The notes under the pieces were generated by a model. It was not told the DNA's origin. It searched no databases and worked only from the letters and a program-made list of their open reading frames with translations. Shown here piece after piece: positions 7,460 through 15,204 of a DNA stretch of 24,394 nucleotides. Source of the stretch: JBGTIS01 sp041745535. Lineage in GTDB: Bacteria; Bacteroidota; Bacteroidia; Cytophagales; Cyclobacteriaceae. A program made the position numbers and the translations under genes. The stretch lies in NCBI GenBank assembly GCA_041745535.1, contig JBGTIS010000258.1, positions 1 to 24,394 of the forward strand, in the 5' to 3' direction. Each line of letters opens with the position of its first letter. Position 1 is the first letter of the stretch.

Positions 7460-9388
7460 TCAGGAAAATTTTAAATGGGGATAATTTTTCTGGTTCTCTG
7501 TTAGAAGTCGCACCTGTGAAGTACCTATAAATTTATTCCTGAAATCACTCAGGGCGGTATCATTGCCAAATACAATTGCCACATCGCCCAACATCAGGAA
7601 ATCATCACCATGGGGTACGATCATTTCCTTATTTCTTTTGATCAGCATTAAAAAACCATCTTTATGGAAGGAAATTTCTCTCACCATCATGGTATCCAGT
7701 TTTTTATTCAACACCGGAATTTCCTCTACACTGTACGATTCAAAACTTTCGAACAAGGTATGATAGGTAGCCGGTCGGAAAATCAGGTTTTCCAGTGAAG
7801 TAGCCAAAGTTTGACTTAAATACAGCGCCTCTATTTCCAGCACTTTGAAAATCTCAACATTTTTATAGTCGGCCGCATAGCTGATAATATTTTCATGTTG
7901 CAGGTCATTTTTAAGAATCTGAGCTACGGCAAGGTTTTTTTCATCGGAATCGGTAAGAATAATAACATAATTCTCGGGTTGAAGCTCCATGTATTCATAG
8001 AGCTTTACATCAGCGCCATTTCCATGAATTACCTGTAGCCCTTCGTCTCTGAGCAATTCCACTTTCCTGAGATCCGTTTCAATAATAATTACTTCCTTGT
8101 CGTGCATTTTTAAATTCCGGGCCAGCAGTTCACTGGCAAAACTACCGCCCACAATAATGGTTTTATCCTTAGGAATCATGCTTTTCTCGCTAAGCTGGTT
8201 ATAAATTATGGGTGAAAAAATACAGGTTACTACAGCCAAAATTACAAAAGAAGTGTTGGTAGCTGAACTGATTACCCCCATTTGCATACCTATTTGGGCT
8301 GCGGCAATAATTAAACTTAACTGGGAAGAAAGGAGAAATCCGCCGGCTAAAGCTTGTTTAAATCCAAATTGTCGCACCCAAACTAAGGAGGGTACAACTT
8401 TAATTATGAAAAAAGTAAGTAACAAAGTAGCTAAGAATAAATATGACCCGCCAATATCCTGCACTACGCTTAAGTCGATATTAGCCCCTACCTGTATAAA
8501 AAAGATGGGTATAAAAAATCCATACCCAATGGCATCCAGTTTCATTATCAGGCTTGAGCGCTCCTTTGAGGTAAAAATTGATAGCAGCACCCCAGCCATA
8601 AAAGCTCCTAAAATAACCTCTATTTCCATTAACTGGGTAATGATGAGGAAAATGGATAACAACAAAATAGCGCCCCTCACCTTCAGTTGTGAAGCCGAAT
8701 GAGAAAGCTCAAATAAGGTACGTTTAAAAAGTTTCACCCTTACCAACCGCCGCCCTATCCGGTACGATAAATAAAAGGCCAGAAACAGGAAGAGCAGTAG
8801 TACAATTTCAAACTGAAAACCCTGTTTCAGAAGAGAAGTGGTTAAAGTAAAAAGCAATATTCCAAGGATGTCGGCCACTGCCGCTGCTAATACCAGCATC
8901 TGGCCAAATTTGGTAGAAATTTCACCTCTGTCTTTTAATACGGGTATAATTACGCCCAAGGAAGTGGTGGAGATAATCACAGCAAAAAACCATATATTCC
9001 TTACAGAAATAATGTGAGAAATGAACCAGGCGCCCAGCAAAGCCAACACCAGCGTTCCCAGGTAAATAATAATGCCCATGAGCAAAGGATTCCCTGTGGT
9101 TCTGGCAACCGTTAATTTCCGGCGTGGTAATGAGGCGATTATTTTATGCACATCCACCTCTAACCCGCTTAAAAACATGAGAAAAATAAATCCGATAAGT
9201 CCTAAAAAATTAAGATAAGGCGTTTCGTGCAGCAGGTTCATGCCATACTGCCCCACAACAATACCCGCGATTATTTCTACAGCAACGGCAGGTATTTTAA
9301 TCACTTTAAGTTGTGAGGTAATCAGCGGCGATAACACCGCCACTACCATAACCAGAAATAAAGGCAAAAACTCGACTTCTAATTCCAT
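7460..9388 (-). CDS. CPA2 cation/proton antiporter with C-terminal RCK domains (KefB/KefC-like)
   Basis: The 642-residue product has about 12-13 membrane segments (residues 5-400) of the Na+/H+ exchanger fold. The family's ion-binding acidic residue is at Asp173 in LAAAVADILGI, and GAFMAGVLLS lies at 261-270. A cytosolic RCK/TrkA-N domain follows (~408-525), starting VGGSFASELLARNL with an acidic residue after the second strand (IIIETD), typical of nucleotide-binding Rossmann folds. An RCK-C/TrkA-C domain (~555-625; FLMLIKRNKEMIVPHGDDFL) closes it. It probably exchanges K+ or Na+ for protons under control of a bound nucleotide. The KefC-specific glutathione regulation cannot be judged from sequence. 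The stop lies 6 nt from that of the convergent regulator, with no terminator between. The ATG at 9388 has no Shine-Dalgarno. Confidence 0.92.
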   Translation of the reverse strand: MELEVEFLPLFLVMVVAVLSPLITSQLKVIKIPAVAVEIIAGIVVGQYGMNLLHETPYLNFLGLIGFIFLMFLSGLEVDVHKIIASLPRRKLTVARTTGNPLLMGIIIYLGTLVLALLGAWFISHIISVRNIWFFAVIISTTSLGVIIPVLKDRGEISTKFGQMLVLAAAVADILGILLFTLTTSLLKQGFQFEIVLLLFLFLAFYLSYRIGRRLVRVKLFKRTLFELSHSASQLKVRGAILLLSIFLIITQLMEIEVILGAFMAGVLLSIFTSKERSSLIMKLDAIGYGFFIPIFFIQVGANIDLSVVQDIGGSYLFLATLLLTFFIIKVVPSLVWVRQFGFKQALAGGFLLSSQLSLIIAAAQIGMQMGVISSATNTSFVILAVVTCIFSPIIYNQLSEKSMIPKDKTIIVGGSFASELLARNLKMHDKEVIIIETDLRKVELLRDEGLQVIHGNGADVKLYEYMELQPENYVIILTDSDEKNLAVAQILKNDLQHENIISYAADYKNVEIFKVLEIEALYLSQTLATSLENLIFRPATYHTLFESFESYSVEEIPVLNKKLDTMMVREISFHKDGFLMLIKRNKEMIVPHGDDFLMLGDVAIVFGNDTALSDFRNKFIGTSQVRLLTENQKNYPHLKFS

Positions 9389-9724
9389 AAAGTTTGTCTT
9401 TAAAAAAATAGAGCCGCACTTCTTAACAAGTATATTTTGCCAGAAGGCCGCTTTCCAAATGGTATCAAACTGTAGTTTAACCCCAAATAATTTTTATTTT
9501 AATAGGGCGGTTTTCTTTTTAAGAATTAAAATATAATCAATAATTCAAATTTTTGAAGCAAAAGCAATTTATAAATTCCATTTTTTCACAAAACCTTCAA
9601 GAATTTCATAATAATTCCATACAAGTTTATATTTTGACCGGAACACTTAAGTTTTTTCTCTTTATAGCGATTTGCTTAACTTTCCGCTTTAAATATTTTA
9701 AGCAACTAAACTTATTCCAGTAAA
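9389..9724. other. Divergent intergenic region, AT-rich
   Basis: This 336-base gap separates two genes pointing away from each other, so it must hold both promoters. The best promoter-like string for the rightward gene is TATATTTTG near 9630, one base longer in spacing than the Bacteroidota TAnnTTTG element. No convincing match was found for the antiporter. I see no small gene or RNA. An 8-bp inverted repeat near the right end is listed separately. Confidence 0.4.
9672..9705. repeat. 8-bp inverted repeat in the leader of the DUF2797 gene
   Basis: TTGCTTAA (9672-9679) is perfectly complementary to TTAAGCAA (9698-9705), with an 18-base spacer, ending 19 bases before the ATG at 9725. It could be an operator half-site pair or a leader hairpin near the ribosome-binding region. 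Confidence 0.4.
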
Positions 9725-10540
9725 ATGAATGTGTCGGGCAATATCAGAAAAATGAGAAGCGAACTAAGCAATCCGGTAAATTATGTTTTACCCTTATTTG
9801 ATGTGCTGGAAGAAAATGAATTGGTACCGCTGAATGAACTGGTTGGCAAAGAAATCCGGCTTACCTTTCAGCAACAGATTAACTGCGTGGTAACCGGCGA
9901 AAAAATTAAAAAGGTTTATGGGGAAGGCATGAGCTATCTGGCCTTTATTAAGTCTCCGCAGGCGGTAGAGAGCATTATTCGTCCCGAACTTTCGCAGGCG
10001 CATTTGGGTATTGGTTTGCGCGACTTAACCTGGGAACTGGAACACGATATGCAGCCTCATGTCGTTTATCTGGCCCAAACCAGCGGTGTGAAAGTAGGCG
10101 TTACCCGCATCCGGCATGTACCTTCCCGATGGATTGATCAGGGAGCATGGAAAACCATGGTAGTAGCGAATACACCTTACAGGCAATTGGCCGGATTAAT
10201 TGAAGTAGCCATGAAAGCCCATATGTCGGATAAAACTGACTGGCGAAAAATGTTAACCAACACCTTGGATCCGGATATTGATTTGATGGAGGAAAAATTA
10301 AAGTTTATCGAAAAAGTACCAGCGGAATACCAGCCATATATAGCTAAAGAGAATGAGATTACGGAAATACATTATCCGGTTATCCGGTATCCTGAAAAAG
10401 TAACCAGCATCAAGCTTGATAAAGTTCCGGTTATTCAGAAGAAACTGACAGGAATTAGGGGACAATACTGGCTGTTTGACGACGATACCGCGATTAATAT
10501 CAGAAGTCACGCAGGGTATAAGGTACGTTTAGAAGCCTGA
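9725..10540 (+). CDS. DUF2797 family protein, cysteine-depleted
   Basis: The 271-residue product matches my knowledge of DUF2797 through its central block: RPELSQAHLGIGLRDLTWE, PHVVYLAQTSGVKVGVTR (111-128), SRWIDQGAW, PYRQLAGLIEVAMKAH and SDKTDWRKML. The VYLA...KVGVTR...RWIDQGA layout recalls the GIY-YIG fold, but no nuclease activity is established. As I remember them, many relatives carry a zinc-finger-like set of cysteines before this block (CxxC and C..CD.C patterns). Here those positions read INCVVTG, GMSYLAF and SPQAVES, and Cys54 is the only cysteine in the whole protein. ATG start. It is a single gene, divergent from the antiporter and convergent with the STAS gene. Function is unknown. 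Confidence 0.8.
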   Translation: MNVSGNIRKMRSELSNPVNYVLPLFDVLEENELVPLNELVGKEIRLTFQQQINCVVTGEKIKKVYGEGMSYLAFIKSPQAVESIIRPELSQAHLGIGLRDLTWELEHDMQPHVVYLAQTSGVKVGVTRIRHVPSRWIDQGAWKTMVVANTPYRQLAGLIEVAMKAHMSDKTDWRKMLTNTLDPDIDLMEEKLKFIEKVPAEYQPYIAKENEITEIHYPVIRYPEKVTSIKLDKVPVIQKKLTGIRGQYWLFDDDTAINIRSHAGYKVRLEA

Positions 10541-10543
10541 CAA

Positions 10544-10567
10544 GAAAAAACCTCCCCACTAAGGCTT
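10544..10567 (-). terminator. Probable terminator of the STAS gene
   Basis: Read leftward, AAGCCT pairs with AGGTTT (one G-U pair) across an 8-base loop and runs into TTTTTTCTT. It lies in the 36-base gap between the convergent DUF2797 and STAS genes, placed to end the leftward transcript. Confidence 0.5.
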
Positions 10568-10576
10568 CCTCTCCAT

Positions 10577-10903
10577 TTACGAAATGCTGCTTTGATTGAA
10601 CTTTTCATTCAGGCCGGATTTATTCAGCGACTCCTGAATTTCTTCGGGCAGGTGCATCTCAATCTCAAATTCTTTATTTTCGGTTTCGGAAGCCCGGCGG
10701 AAAGCATACAGCAATTGAATTACTCTCAAATCCAGCTTTTGTACATTCTTCAATTGTAGCTGGATGCCGTCATAATCTCTGATGGCGTTAAAAAGTGTGT
10801 TTTCAATATTTTCTACCCTTTCAAGGGTGAGTTCTCCTTCCATCACAATTATCTTTACTTGCTTATTGGTTGCGCTTAAGTCGCTGAGTGATTTTGTTTC
10901 CAT
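10577..10903 (-). CDS. STAS-like domain protein without the usual phospho-serine
   Basis: This 108-residue soluble protein is close to the length of a single STAS domain. Its pattern fits: strand VKIIVMEGELTLERVENIE, then YDGIQLQLKNVQKLDLRVIQLLYAFRRASE and an EIEMHLPEEIQESL segment. In SpoIIAA-type anti-sigma-factor antagonists the loop reads DSSG and its serine is phosphorylated. Here the corresponding segment is KLDLRVIQLL (residues 56-65), so the acceptor serine seems replaced by Leu59. It may bind a partner constitutively or act as a scaffold, like degenerate STAS domains in chemotaxis or stressosome-like systems. No anti-sigma kinase or phosphatase is adjacent. ATG start at 10903. Family assignment is moderate. 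Confidence 0.6.
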   Translation of the reverse strand: METKSLSDLSATNKQVKIIVMEGELTLERVENIENTLFNAIRDYDGIQLQLKNVQKLDLRVIQLLYAFRRASETENKEFEIEMHLPEEIQESLNKSGLNEKFNQSSIS

Positions 10904-10933
10904 GTTTTATCAATTTTAAAAGATTATCTCTAC

Positions 10934-10965
10934 GTATTTCTGAATACAACTGTTATATGTAACAG
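10934..10965. promoter_or_regulatory. Two adjacent perfect palindromes before the STAS gene
   Basis: GTATT-TCTG-AATAC (10934-10947) and CTGTTA-TATG-TAACAG (10950-10965) are each perfect inverted repeats with 4-base centres. Their centres are 17 bases apart, and they lie 31-62 bases upstream of the STAS start. The position suits operator sites for a dimeric regulator of the leftward gene. Confidence 0.4.
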
Positions 10966-11060
10966 CCAAAATAATCCAAATCCTGGGGATTCTATAAATT
11001 GATTCTGTTGGTAATACCACACATGTAAGAATGAGGGAAGTAAATAAGCAATAGAGTGGG

Positions 11061-11822
11061 TTAAACTTTCAGTTTACTGTTGTAATCGTAAATCAGTTCA
11101 GCGATTTCAGTAAGCAGTTCAGGGTTTTGTTCGATGCCATTTCCGATCACCAGAATGTCGGCACCGGCATCCAATGCCTGCGCGGCCTTATGCCGGTTGT
11201 TAATACCTCCACCCACAATAAGGGGCACATCCACAGATTTTCGTACCATGCTGATTAGTTTGGCACTTACAGGAAACTGGGCACCACTGCCCGCGTCCAG
11301 GTAAATGAGCCTTAAACCCAGCATTTCACCGGCAATAGCGGTGCAGGCTGCTACCGAAGGTTTGTCAGCCGGAATGGGCATGGTATTGCTCATATACGAA
11401 ACAGTAGTCTGGTTTCCTGAGCCAATCAGCATATAACCTGTAGGAAGCACCTGCAATTTACTGCGCTTTAAAACTGGTGCCGCCACCACATGCTGGCCAA
11501 TTAATAGTTCGGGATTTCTGCCTGAGATCAGAGAAAGAAAAAGGAGGGCATCGGCAGAACCTTCTATATACATGTTACTGCCCGGAAATAATATGACAGG
11601 AATATTACATTGTTGCTTGATCAGATAAATAACCTGACTAAAATTATTACCGGTAATCAGGCTTCCACCTACGAAAAAAAAATCTACTTTATTCTCAACG
11701 CTCATGTTAATTATTTTTATACACGAAGCGTTGTCTTCTATTTTATCGGGATCAATTAATACTACAAACGATTTAATCCCTGATTCGCGTTTACTAACCA
11801 AGATATCGAGTATTTTTCGCAT
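11061..11822 (-). CDS. Geranylgeranylglyceryl/heptaprenylglyceryl phosphate synthase family protein
   Basis: The 253-residue TIM barrel carries the family hallmarks: VLIDPDK (21-27), FVGGSLIT, PVILFPGS, ADALLFLSLISGRNPELLIG, PTGYMLIGSG, YMSNTMPIP, IYLDAGSGA and PLIVGGGI. These enzymes join a polyprenyl diphosphate to the sn-1 hydroxyl of glycerol-1-phosphate, the first step of archaeal-type ether lipids. Bacteroidota carry a distinct bacterial group (group II) with such activity in vitro, whose cell role is unclear. Its ATG overlaps the stop of the upstream small membrane gene by one base (TAATG), so the two are translationally coupled. Length is normal and the phosphate-binding Gly loops look intact, so it is probably active. 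Chain length preference cannot be read. Confidence 0.9.
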   Translation of the reverse strand: MRKILDILVSKRESGIKSFVVLIDPDKIEDNASCIKIINMSVENKVDFFFVGGSLITGNNFSQVIYLIKQQCNIPVILFPGSNMYIEGSADALLFLSLISGRNPELLIGQHVVAAPVLKRSKLQVLPTGYMLIGSGNQTTVSYMSNTMPIPADKPSVAACTAIAGEMLGLRLIYLDAGSGAQFPVSAKLISMVRKSVDVPLIVGGGINNRHKAAQALDAGADILVIGNGIEQNPELLTEIAELIYDYNSKLKV

Positions 11823-12190
11823 TATTTGTCGACGATTTTCCGGGCATCAAGATAATCCAAAATTCTCTGCTTTGCCAAACCTATCGCCATAATTCCAATC
11901 TGCTCAAGAATGTTTCTCACAAATGGGTTCCTTTTTTTTGCTATCGAATTATTTGGAATGATCTCAGGTCCTTCATGTACAGCTTCAATAAGCTGTTTTC
12001 TGTGTTTTTTTTTCTTATTCGATTTAAACAATTTCCTTACCACCACCAGGGAAATCAGTGCGGCTCCCCCTATCATGGCCATTTTGCCAATGGCGGCGGA
12101 ATCTTCTTTAATAGCGACTTGCAGTTCTTTTTTAATGCTTTCCGCTGCCTGCCTCAGCTTTTCTTTTTGTGTTTCTATATCGGTAGCCAA
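11822..12190 (-). CDS. Small membrane protein, second gene of the GGGPS operon
   Basis: The 122-residue product has an amphipathic, charged N-terminus (IETQKEKLRQAAESIKKELQ) that may form a coiled coil. One strong membrane segment follows (MAMIGGAALISLVVVRKLF, ~38-56), then a very basic stretch (KSNKKKKHRKQ) and a second weakly hydrophobic helix near residue 96-106 (LEQIGIMAIGLAK). I do not recognise a named family. The layout resembles YtxH/YqjD-like envelope-stress proteins often found beside holin-III-like genes. The start appears to be TTG at 12190; the first ATG lies at the membrane segment, too late to be the start. It sits 12 nt downstream of the holin-like gene and overlaps the synthase gene. 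Confidence 0.72.
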   Translation of the reverse strand: MATDIETQKEKLRQAAESIKKELQVAIKEDSAAIGKMAMIGGAALISLVVVRKLFKSNKKKKHRKQLIEAVHEGPEIIPNNSIAKKRNPFVRNILEQIGIMAIGLAKQRILDYLDARKIVDK

Positions 12191-12202
12191 TATCTTAAAG
12201 GT

Positions 12203-12538
12203 TTAATTTTCTGGTTCAATCATACCGTTTATTAACTTATTTACCATCATTTTTTTAAATGATTCTGTTCTGCTAACAATAAGTACTATAATTAGCAGCA
12301 ACAAATAAAACGTGGTTACAATGCCGAATCCCTGCCAAATGCTGTCCAGCACTTCGTTCAAATACAAGGACAGCGTAACGCTTCCTAATACAAGGAAGAA
12401 AAAACCCAAAACCACTATAACTATAATGGGAATTATGGTGGCGATAATTCTCGCGGCTTTTTCTTTTACCTCTATGGTTATCAATTTTATTTTAGCTTCC
12501 GCGAAAGCTCTTGTTTTATTTTTTATAGCACTGAACAA
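12203..12538 (-). CDS. Holin superfamily III-like membrane protein (DUF1469/phage holin 3_6 type)
   Basis: The 111-residue product has a charged amphipathic N-terminus (NKTRAFAEAKIKLITIEVKE). Two membrane segments follow (IIATIIPIIVIVVLGFFFLV and GIVTTFYLLLLIIVLIVS) with a short loop between, then a basic C-terminal tail. This matches the Phage_holin_3_6 family; despite the name, most members are chromosomal envelope proteins not tied to lysis, and no phage genes are near. The start seems to be TTG at 12538: no in-frame ATG lies upstream and the only internal ones are after the second membrane segment. It is the first gene of a leftward operon with the small membrane protein and the GGGP-synthase-type enzyme. 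Confidence 0.75.
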   Translation of the reverse strand: MFSAIKNKTRAFAEAKIKLITIEVKEKAARIIATIIPIIVIVVLGFFFLVLGSVTLSLYLNEVLDSIWQGFGIVTTFYLLLLIIVLIVSRTESFKKMMVNKLINGMIEPEN

Positions 12539-12568
12539 AATTAAAAAAATTTTAGGTTGTACATTTTC

Positions 12569-12597
12569 GTAGTAACTGTACTTGTATACGGTACTAC
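12569..12597. promoter_or_regulatory. Imperfect palindrome upstream of the holin-like gene
   Basis: GTAGTA (12569-12574) and TACTAC (12592-12597) form perfect outer arms. The interior (ACTGTAC / GTATACGG) can extend the pairing with a one-base bulge. It sits 31-59 bases before the TTG start of the leftward operon, where an operator or promoter-proximal hairpin would be expected. Confidence 0.35.
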
Positions 12598-12681
12598 ATT
12601 ATTAATAAATAACAATCTTGCTGATTTGTTAGAAAAAAATCAATAATTACTAAAAATAAATTTGATTTTGGCTAAACGGCT

Positions 12682-13797
12682 TCAGTTAAAGTAAATTAAA
12701 ATAAAGGGCAAAATAAAAAATGTGATCAGGATATACAAAAACCCGTAAATCCGATTGGTCATGGTTAGCTTTCCAAATTGCAAAGCAAGCAAAACCGGCA
12801 CCTTTCTTATCAGGGGAAATGGCATAAACAACAACACGCCAGTCAGGTTGAACAAAAAATGCGCGATAGCAATGCTGATGGCAGCTTCCGAATTGAACAG
12901 GGCCGCGATCAGAGCCGTAACTGTGGTACCAATGTTGGCCCCAATAATGAACGGAAAGGCTTTCCTGAGCGAAATTTTTCCGGTAGCTACCAATGGCACC
13001 ACCAGGGGTGTGGTTACGGAACTGGACTGCACTGCCGCGGTTAGCAGGGTACCCCAGGCAAAAGATTTTAGTGGTTTATCAAAAATATACTGGTTAATTC
13101 TTTCCTTCGATTTTCCGATAAGTGAACCATAAATAATTCGGGAAATTACTTTAATGCTAACAAACAAAATGATCAGGGAAATGACCAGCACAATCCAATT
13201 ATTGTCAATTACCTGAAAAATAAAGTTACTGATAGGGTTGCTGTGAAATATGCCGGTAGTTTGAAAACTATTGGACTGATCGGTTAAAGCCGGGGCTATC
13301 CAGGAGGCTACTTCCCGACTCATGATAGAAAGCGTTTGGTGGAAATATTCTAACGGGAACAATATAATGGTAAGTAAGATATTATAAAAATCGTGGATGG
13401 TACCGGCACTGATGGCTTTTCTGAATTCCCTGCGGCTGGTAATAAAACCCAACGAAATTATGGTGCTGGTAATGGTGGTACCTATATTGGCCCCCATTAC
13501 AATCGGGATGGCATGCGTAAGGCTTAAGGTGCCAGAACCTACCAGAGCCACCACCATAGAAGTTACCGTAGAACTACTTTGTATAATGGCGGTAATTAGC
13601 AACCCAATAAACAAACTGATAAAAGGATTGGAGGTTGCCGATAATAAAGACTGAGCCACACCACCAGATAACCGCTGGAAAGATCCGCCGATCAGGTCGA
13701 TAGACAGAAGAAAAAGCAAAGTGATCCCAATTATTAATAATCCTTTACTTATATACCCAATGGTTTCTTTATTCTTTTGTACTTTTACCGCCTCCAA
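12682..13797 (-). CDS. Na/Pi-cotransporter family membrane protein (PF02690 type)
   Basis: The 371-residue product has about 8-9 membrane segments in two inverted-repeat halves. Each half carries the QSSS signature (AIIQSSSTVTS and AAVQSSSVTTP) and a GANIGTT motif (MGANIGTTITS and IGANIGTTVTA). These are diagnostic of the Na+/phosphate cotransporter fold also seen in SLC34. Substrate is inferred, not proven; phosphate is the default. Unlike many bacterial members (YjbB, NptA) it has no C-terminal PhoU-like domain. The start appears to be TTG at 13797, because an in-frame stop lies eight codons upstream and no ATG occurs until the third segment. A GGAGG lies just inside this start, which is odd. 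It ends 143 nt before the holin-like gene, so it may have its own transcript. Confidence 0.88.
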   Translation of the reverse strand: MEAVKVQKNKETIGYISKGLLIIGITLLFLLSIDLIGGSFQRLSGGVAQSLLSATSNPFISLFIGLLITAIIQSSSTVTSMVVALVGSGTLSLTHAIPIVMGANIGTTITSTIISLGFITSRREFRKAISAGTIHDFYNILLTIILFPLEYFHQTLSIMSREVASWIAPALTDQSNSFQTTGIFHSNPISNFIFQVIDNNWIVLVISLIILFVSIKVISRIIYGSLIGKSKERINQYIFDKPLKSFAWGTLLTAAVQSSSVTTPLVVPLVATGKISLRKAFPFIIGANIGTTVTALIAALFNSEAAISIAIAHFLFNLTGVLLFMPFPLIRKVPVLLALQFGKLTMTNRIYGFLYILITFFILPFILIYFN

Positions 13798-14146
13798 ATT
13801 AATTAAATAATTATGCGCTTACGCTCGTACCGGAAAAACTTTTAGAAGTTAATTCGTTCAATAAGATGTAGAATTCGTGATCCGGAATAGCAATTCAAAA
13901 TTTCAGCAAAGGTAAGTGTTTGCTAATAAGAAAAATATCATTTTAGATAAAGCTATTGTTAAGTTTTTTATTAATTTAGGTATGCAAGGAAATTCTTCCG
14001 TTACGGACATGCTTCATTTATATTATGCTGTTCAACATATCAGCTATAACCATTAGGTTTTTTCACAAAATTTTACTCAAAATGTTTTTTATAAATTTCT
14101 ACCGTTTATAAAAAATTCAGCACTAAGAATTATAAAAATTCAGATA
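13798..14146. other. Divergent intergenic region with a leftward promoter candidate
   Basis: This 349-base AT-rich gap separates the leftward Na/Pi-type transporter from the rightward kinase operon, so both promoters should be here. One good leftward -7 element is listed separately. I found no comparable match for the rightward operon and no small gene or structured RNA. Confidence 0.45.
13906..13914 (-). promoter_or_regulatory. Candidate Bacteroidota -7 promoter element for the Na/Pi-type gene
   Basis: The leftward strand reads TACCTTTGC, a full match to the TAnnTTTG(C) -7 element of Bacteroidota sigma-ABfr-type promoters, about 110 bases upstream of the TTG start. The -33 TTTG element is not clear at the expected distance. 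Confidence 0.4.
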
Positions 14147-15190
14147 ATGGATCAGAATATATTGGAGAAGAAAAAGGCGGAATTTAAAAACTTGTTTCCC
14201 GGGGTAGTGTTTTTGGCTCAGTCTGAACCACAGGCTTTAGAAAAATATCTTAAAACCCAGAAACAAATCAGCCAGACTGATCATGTATTAAAAGTTGATA
14301 AAGCCGGCGATGGTAATATGAACCTTACCCTGCGGGTAACCACAGAAGAAAAGTCGATTATTATTAAACAATCGCGACCCTGGGTAGAAAAATACCCTGC
14401 CATTGCCGCTCCCGTTCATCGTACTTCTATCGAGGGAATTTTTTATAAATCTATTATTCAACATGAATTTCTGCGCCAGCATATCCCTGCTATATATGGA
14501 TTAGATGAACGTGCGAATATTATATTTTTAGAAGATCTGGGCAGCATTGAAAGCCTTGAAAGTGCCTATAAGGGCGACCCCATTCCTGAAAAGGTTATTA
14601 AATTGCTTGTGCGCTGGCTCAGCGCGCTGCATAACAAAGAGTTTTCGCCTGAAACTAAGCATTTATTAAAGAATTTAAAAATGCGGATACTCAACCATGA
14701 GCATATTTTTGAGTTACCGCTCCGAAGAAATAATGGTCTGTACCTGGACAAAATCACACTCGGTCTTGACAAAATTGCCCAGGAACTCAAATGGAACATG
14801 AGTTATTGTAAAAAGGTGGAAGAGTTGGGCAACCTCTATCTTACAGAAGGAAAATCGTTACTGCACGGCGATTATTATCCTGGTAGCTGGATGCTCAAAC
14901 AAGATAAGGTTTACATCCTCGATCCTGAATTTTGCTTCTTTGGTATGCCGGAATTTGACCTGGGCGTGATGCTGGCGCATTTGGTGTTGTCCAGGCAAAA
15001 CCTTGAAACACAGAATGCTGTAATCAACAATTATGAATCGTTAACTCCCATTCGTAACAAACTGGTGTTTAACTTTGCCGGAGTTGAAATTATGCGCAGA
15101 CTGATTGGCGTGGCCCAGTTGCCGGTTTCTGCCGAAAAAGACTGGAAAGAGGACATGCTGATGAAAAGTTTGGAATGGGTAATGTTATAA
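14147..15190 (+). CDS. APH-fold phosphotransferase resembling methylthioribose kinase
   Basis: The 347-residue product has a kinase-like fold of the aminoglycoside/choline kinase class. Visible are a nucleotide loop AGDGNMNLTLRV (53-64), an ATP-binding Lys74 in IIIKQSRPWV, a probable helix-C Glu96, the hinge IIFLEDLGS, catalytic-loop LLHGDYYPGS (238-247, Asp242) and metal-binding ILDPEFCFFG (Asp259). The GDGN...LR, KQxRPWV, HGDxxxGS and DPEF combination is closest to 5-methylthioribose kinase (MtnK) of the methionine salvage pathway. No mtnA or other salvage gene is nearby, and MtnK is usually ~400 residues, so a different small substrate is possible. ATG start. It is the first gene of a run with truA (14-nt gap) and an ABC exporter. 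Confidence 0.72.
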   Translation: MDQNILEKKKAEFKNLFPGVVFLAQSEPQALEKYLKTQKQISQTDHVLKVDKAGDGNMNLTLRVTTEEKSIIIKQSRPWVEKYPAIAAPVHRTSIEGIFYKSIIQHEFLRQHIPAIYGLDERANIIFLEDLGSIESLESAYKGDPIPEKVIKLLVRWLSALHNKEFSPETKHLLKNLKMRILNHEHIFELPLRRNNGLYLDKITLGLDKIAQELKWNMSYCKKVEELGNLYLTEGKSLLHGDYYPGSWMLKQDKVYILDPEFCFFGMPEFDLGVMLAHLVLSRQNLETQNAVINNYESLTPIRNKLVFNFAGVEIMRRLIGVAQLPVSAEKDWKEDMLMKSLEWVML

Positions 15191-15204
15191 TTGAAATTTA
15201 AAAA

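Noticed and set aside
8208..8702. 164-codon frame opposite the antiporter gene
   Set aside because: It is fully antisense to the membrane domain of a family protein with intact motifs; the composition is that of a shadow frame.
12203..12538. Phage remnant suggested by the holin-like gene
   Set aside because: No endolysin, structural, integrase or attachment-site sequence is nearby; this holin superfamily is mostly chromosomal, and it is operonic with a lipid enzyme.
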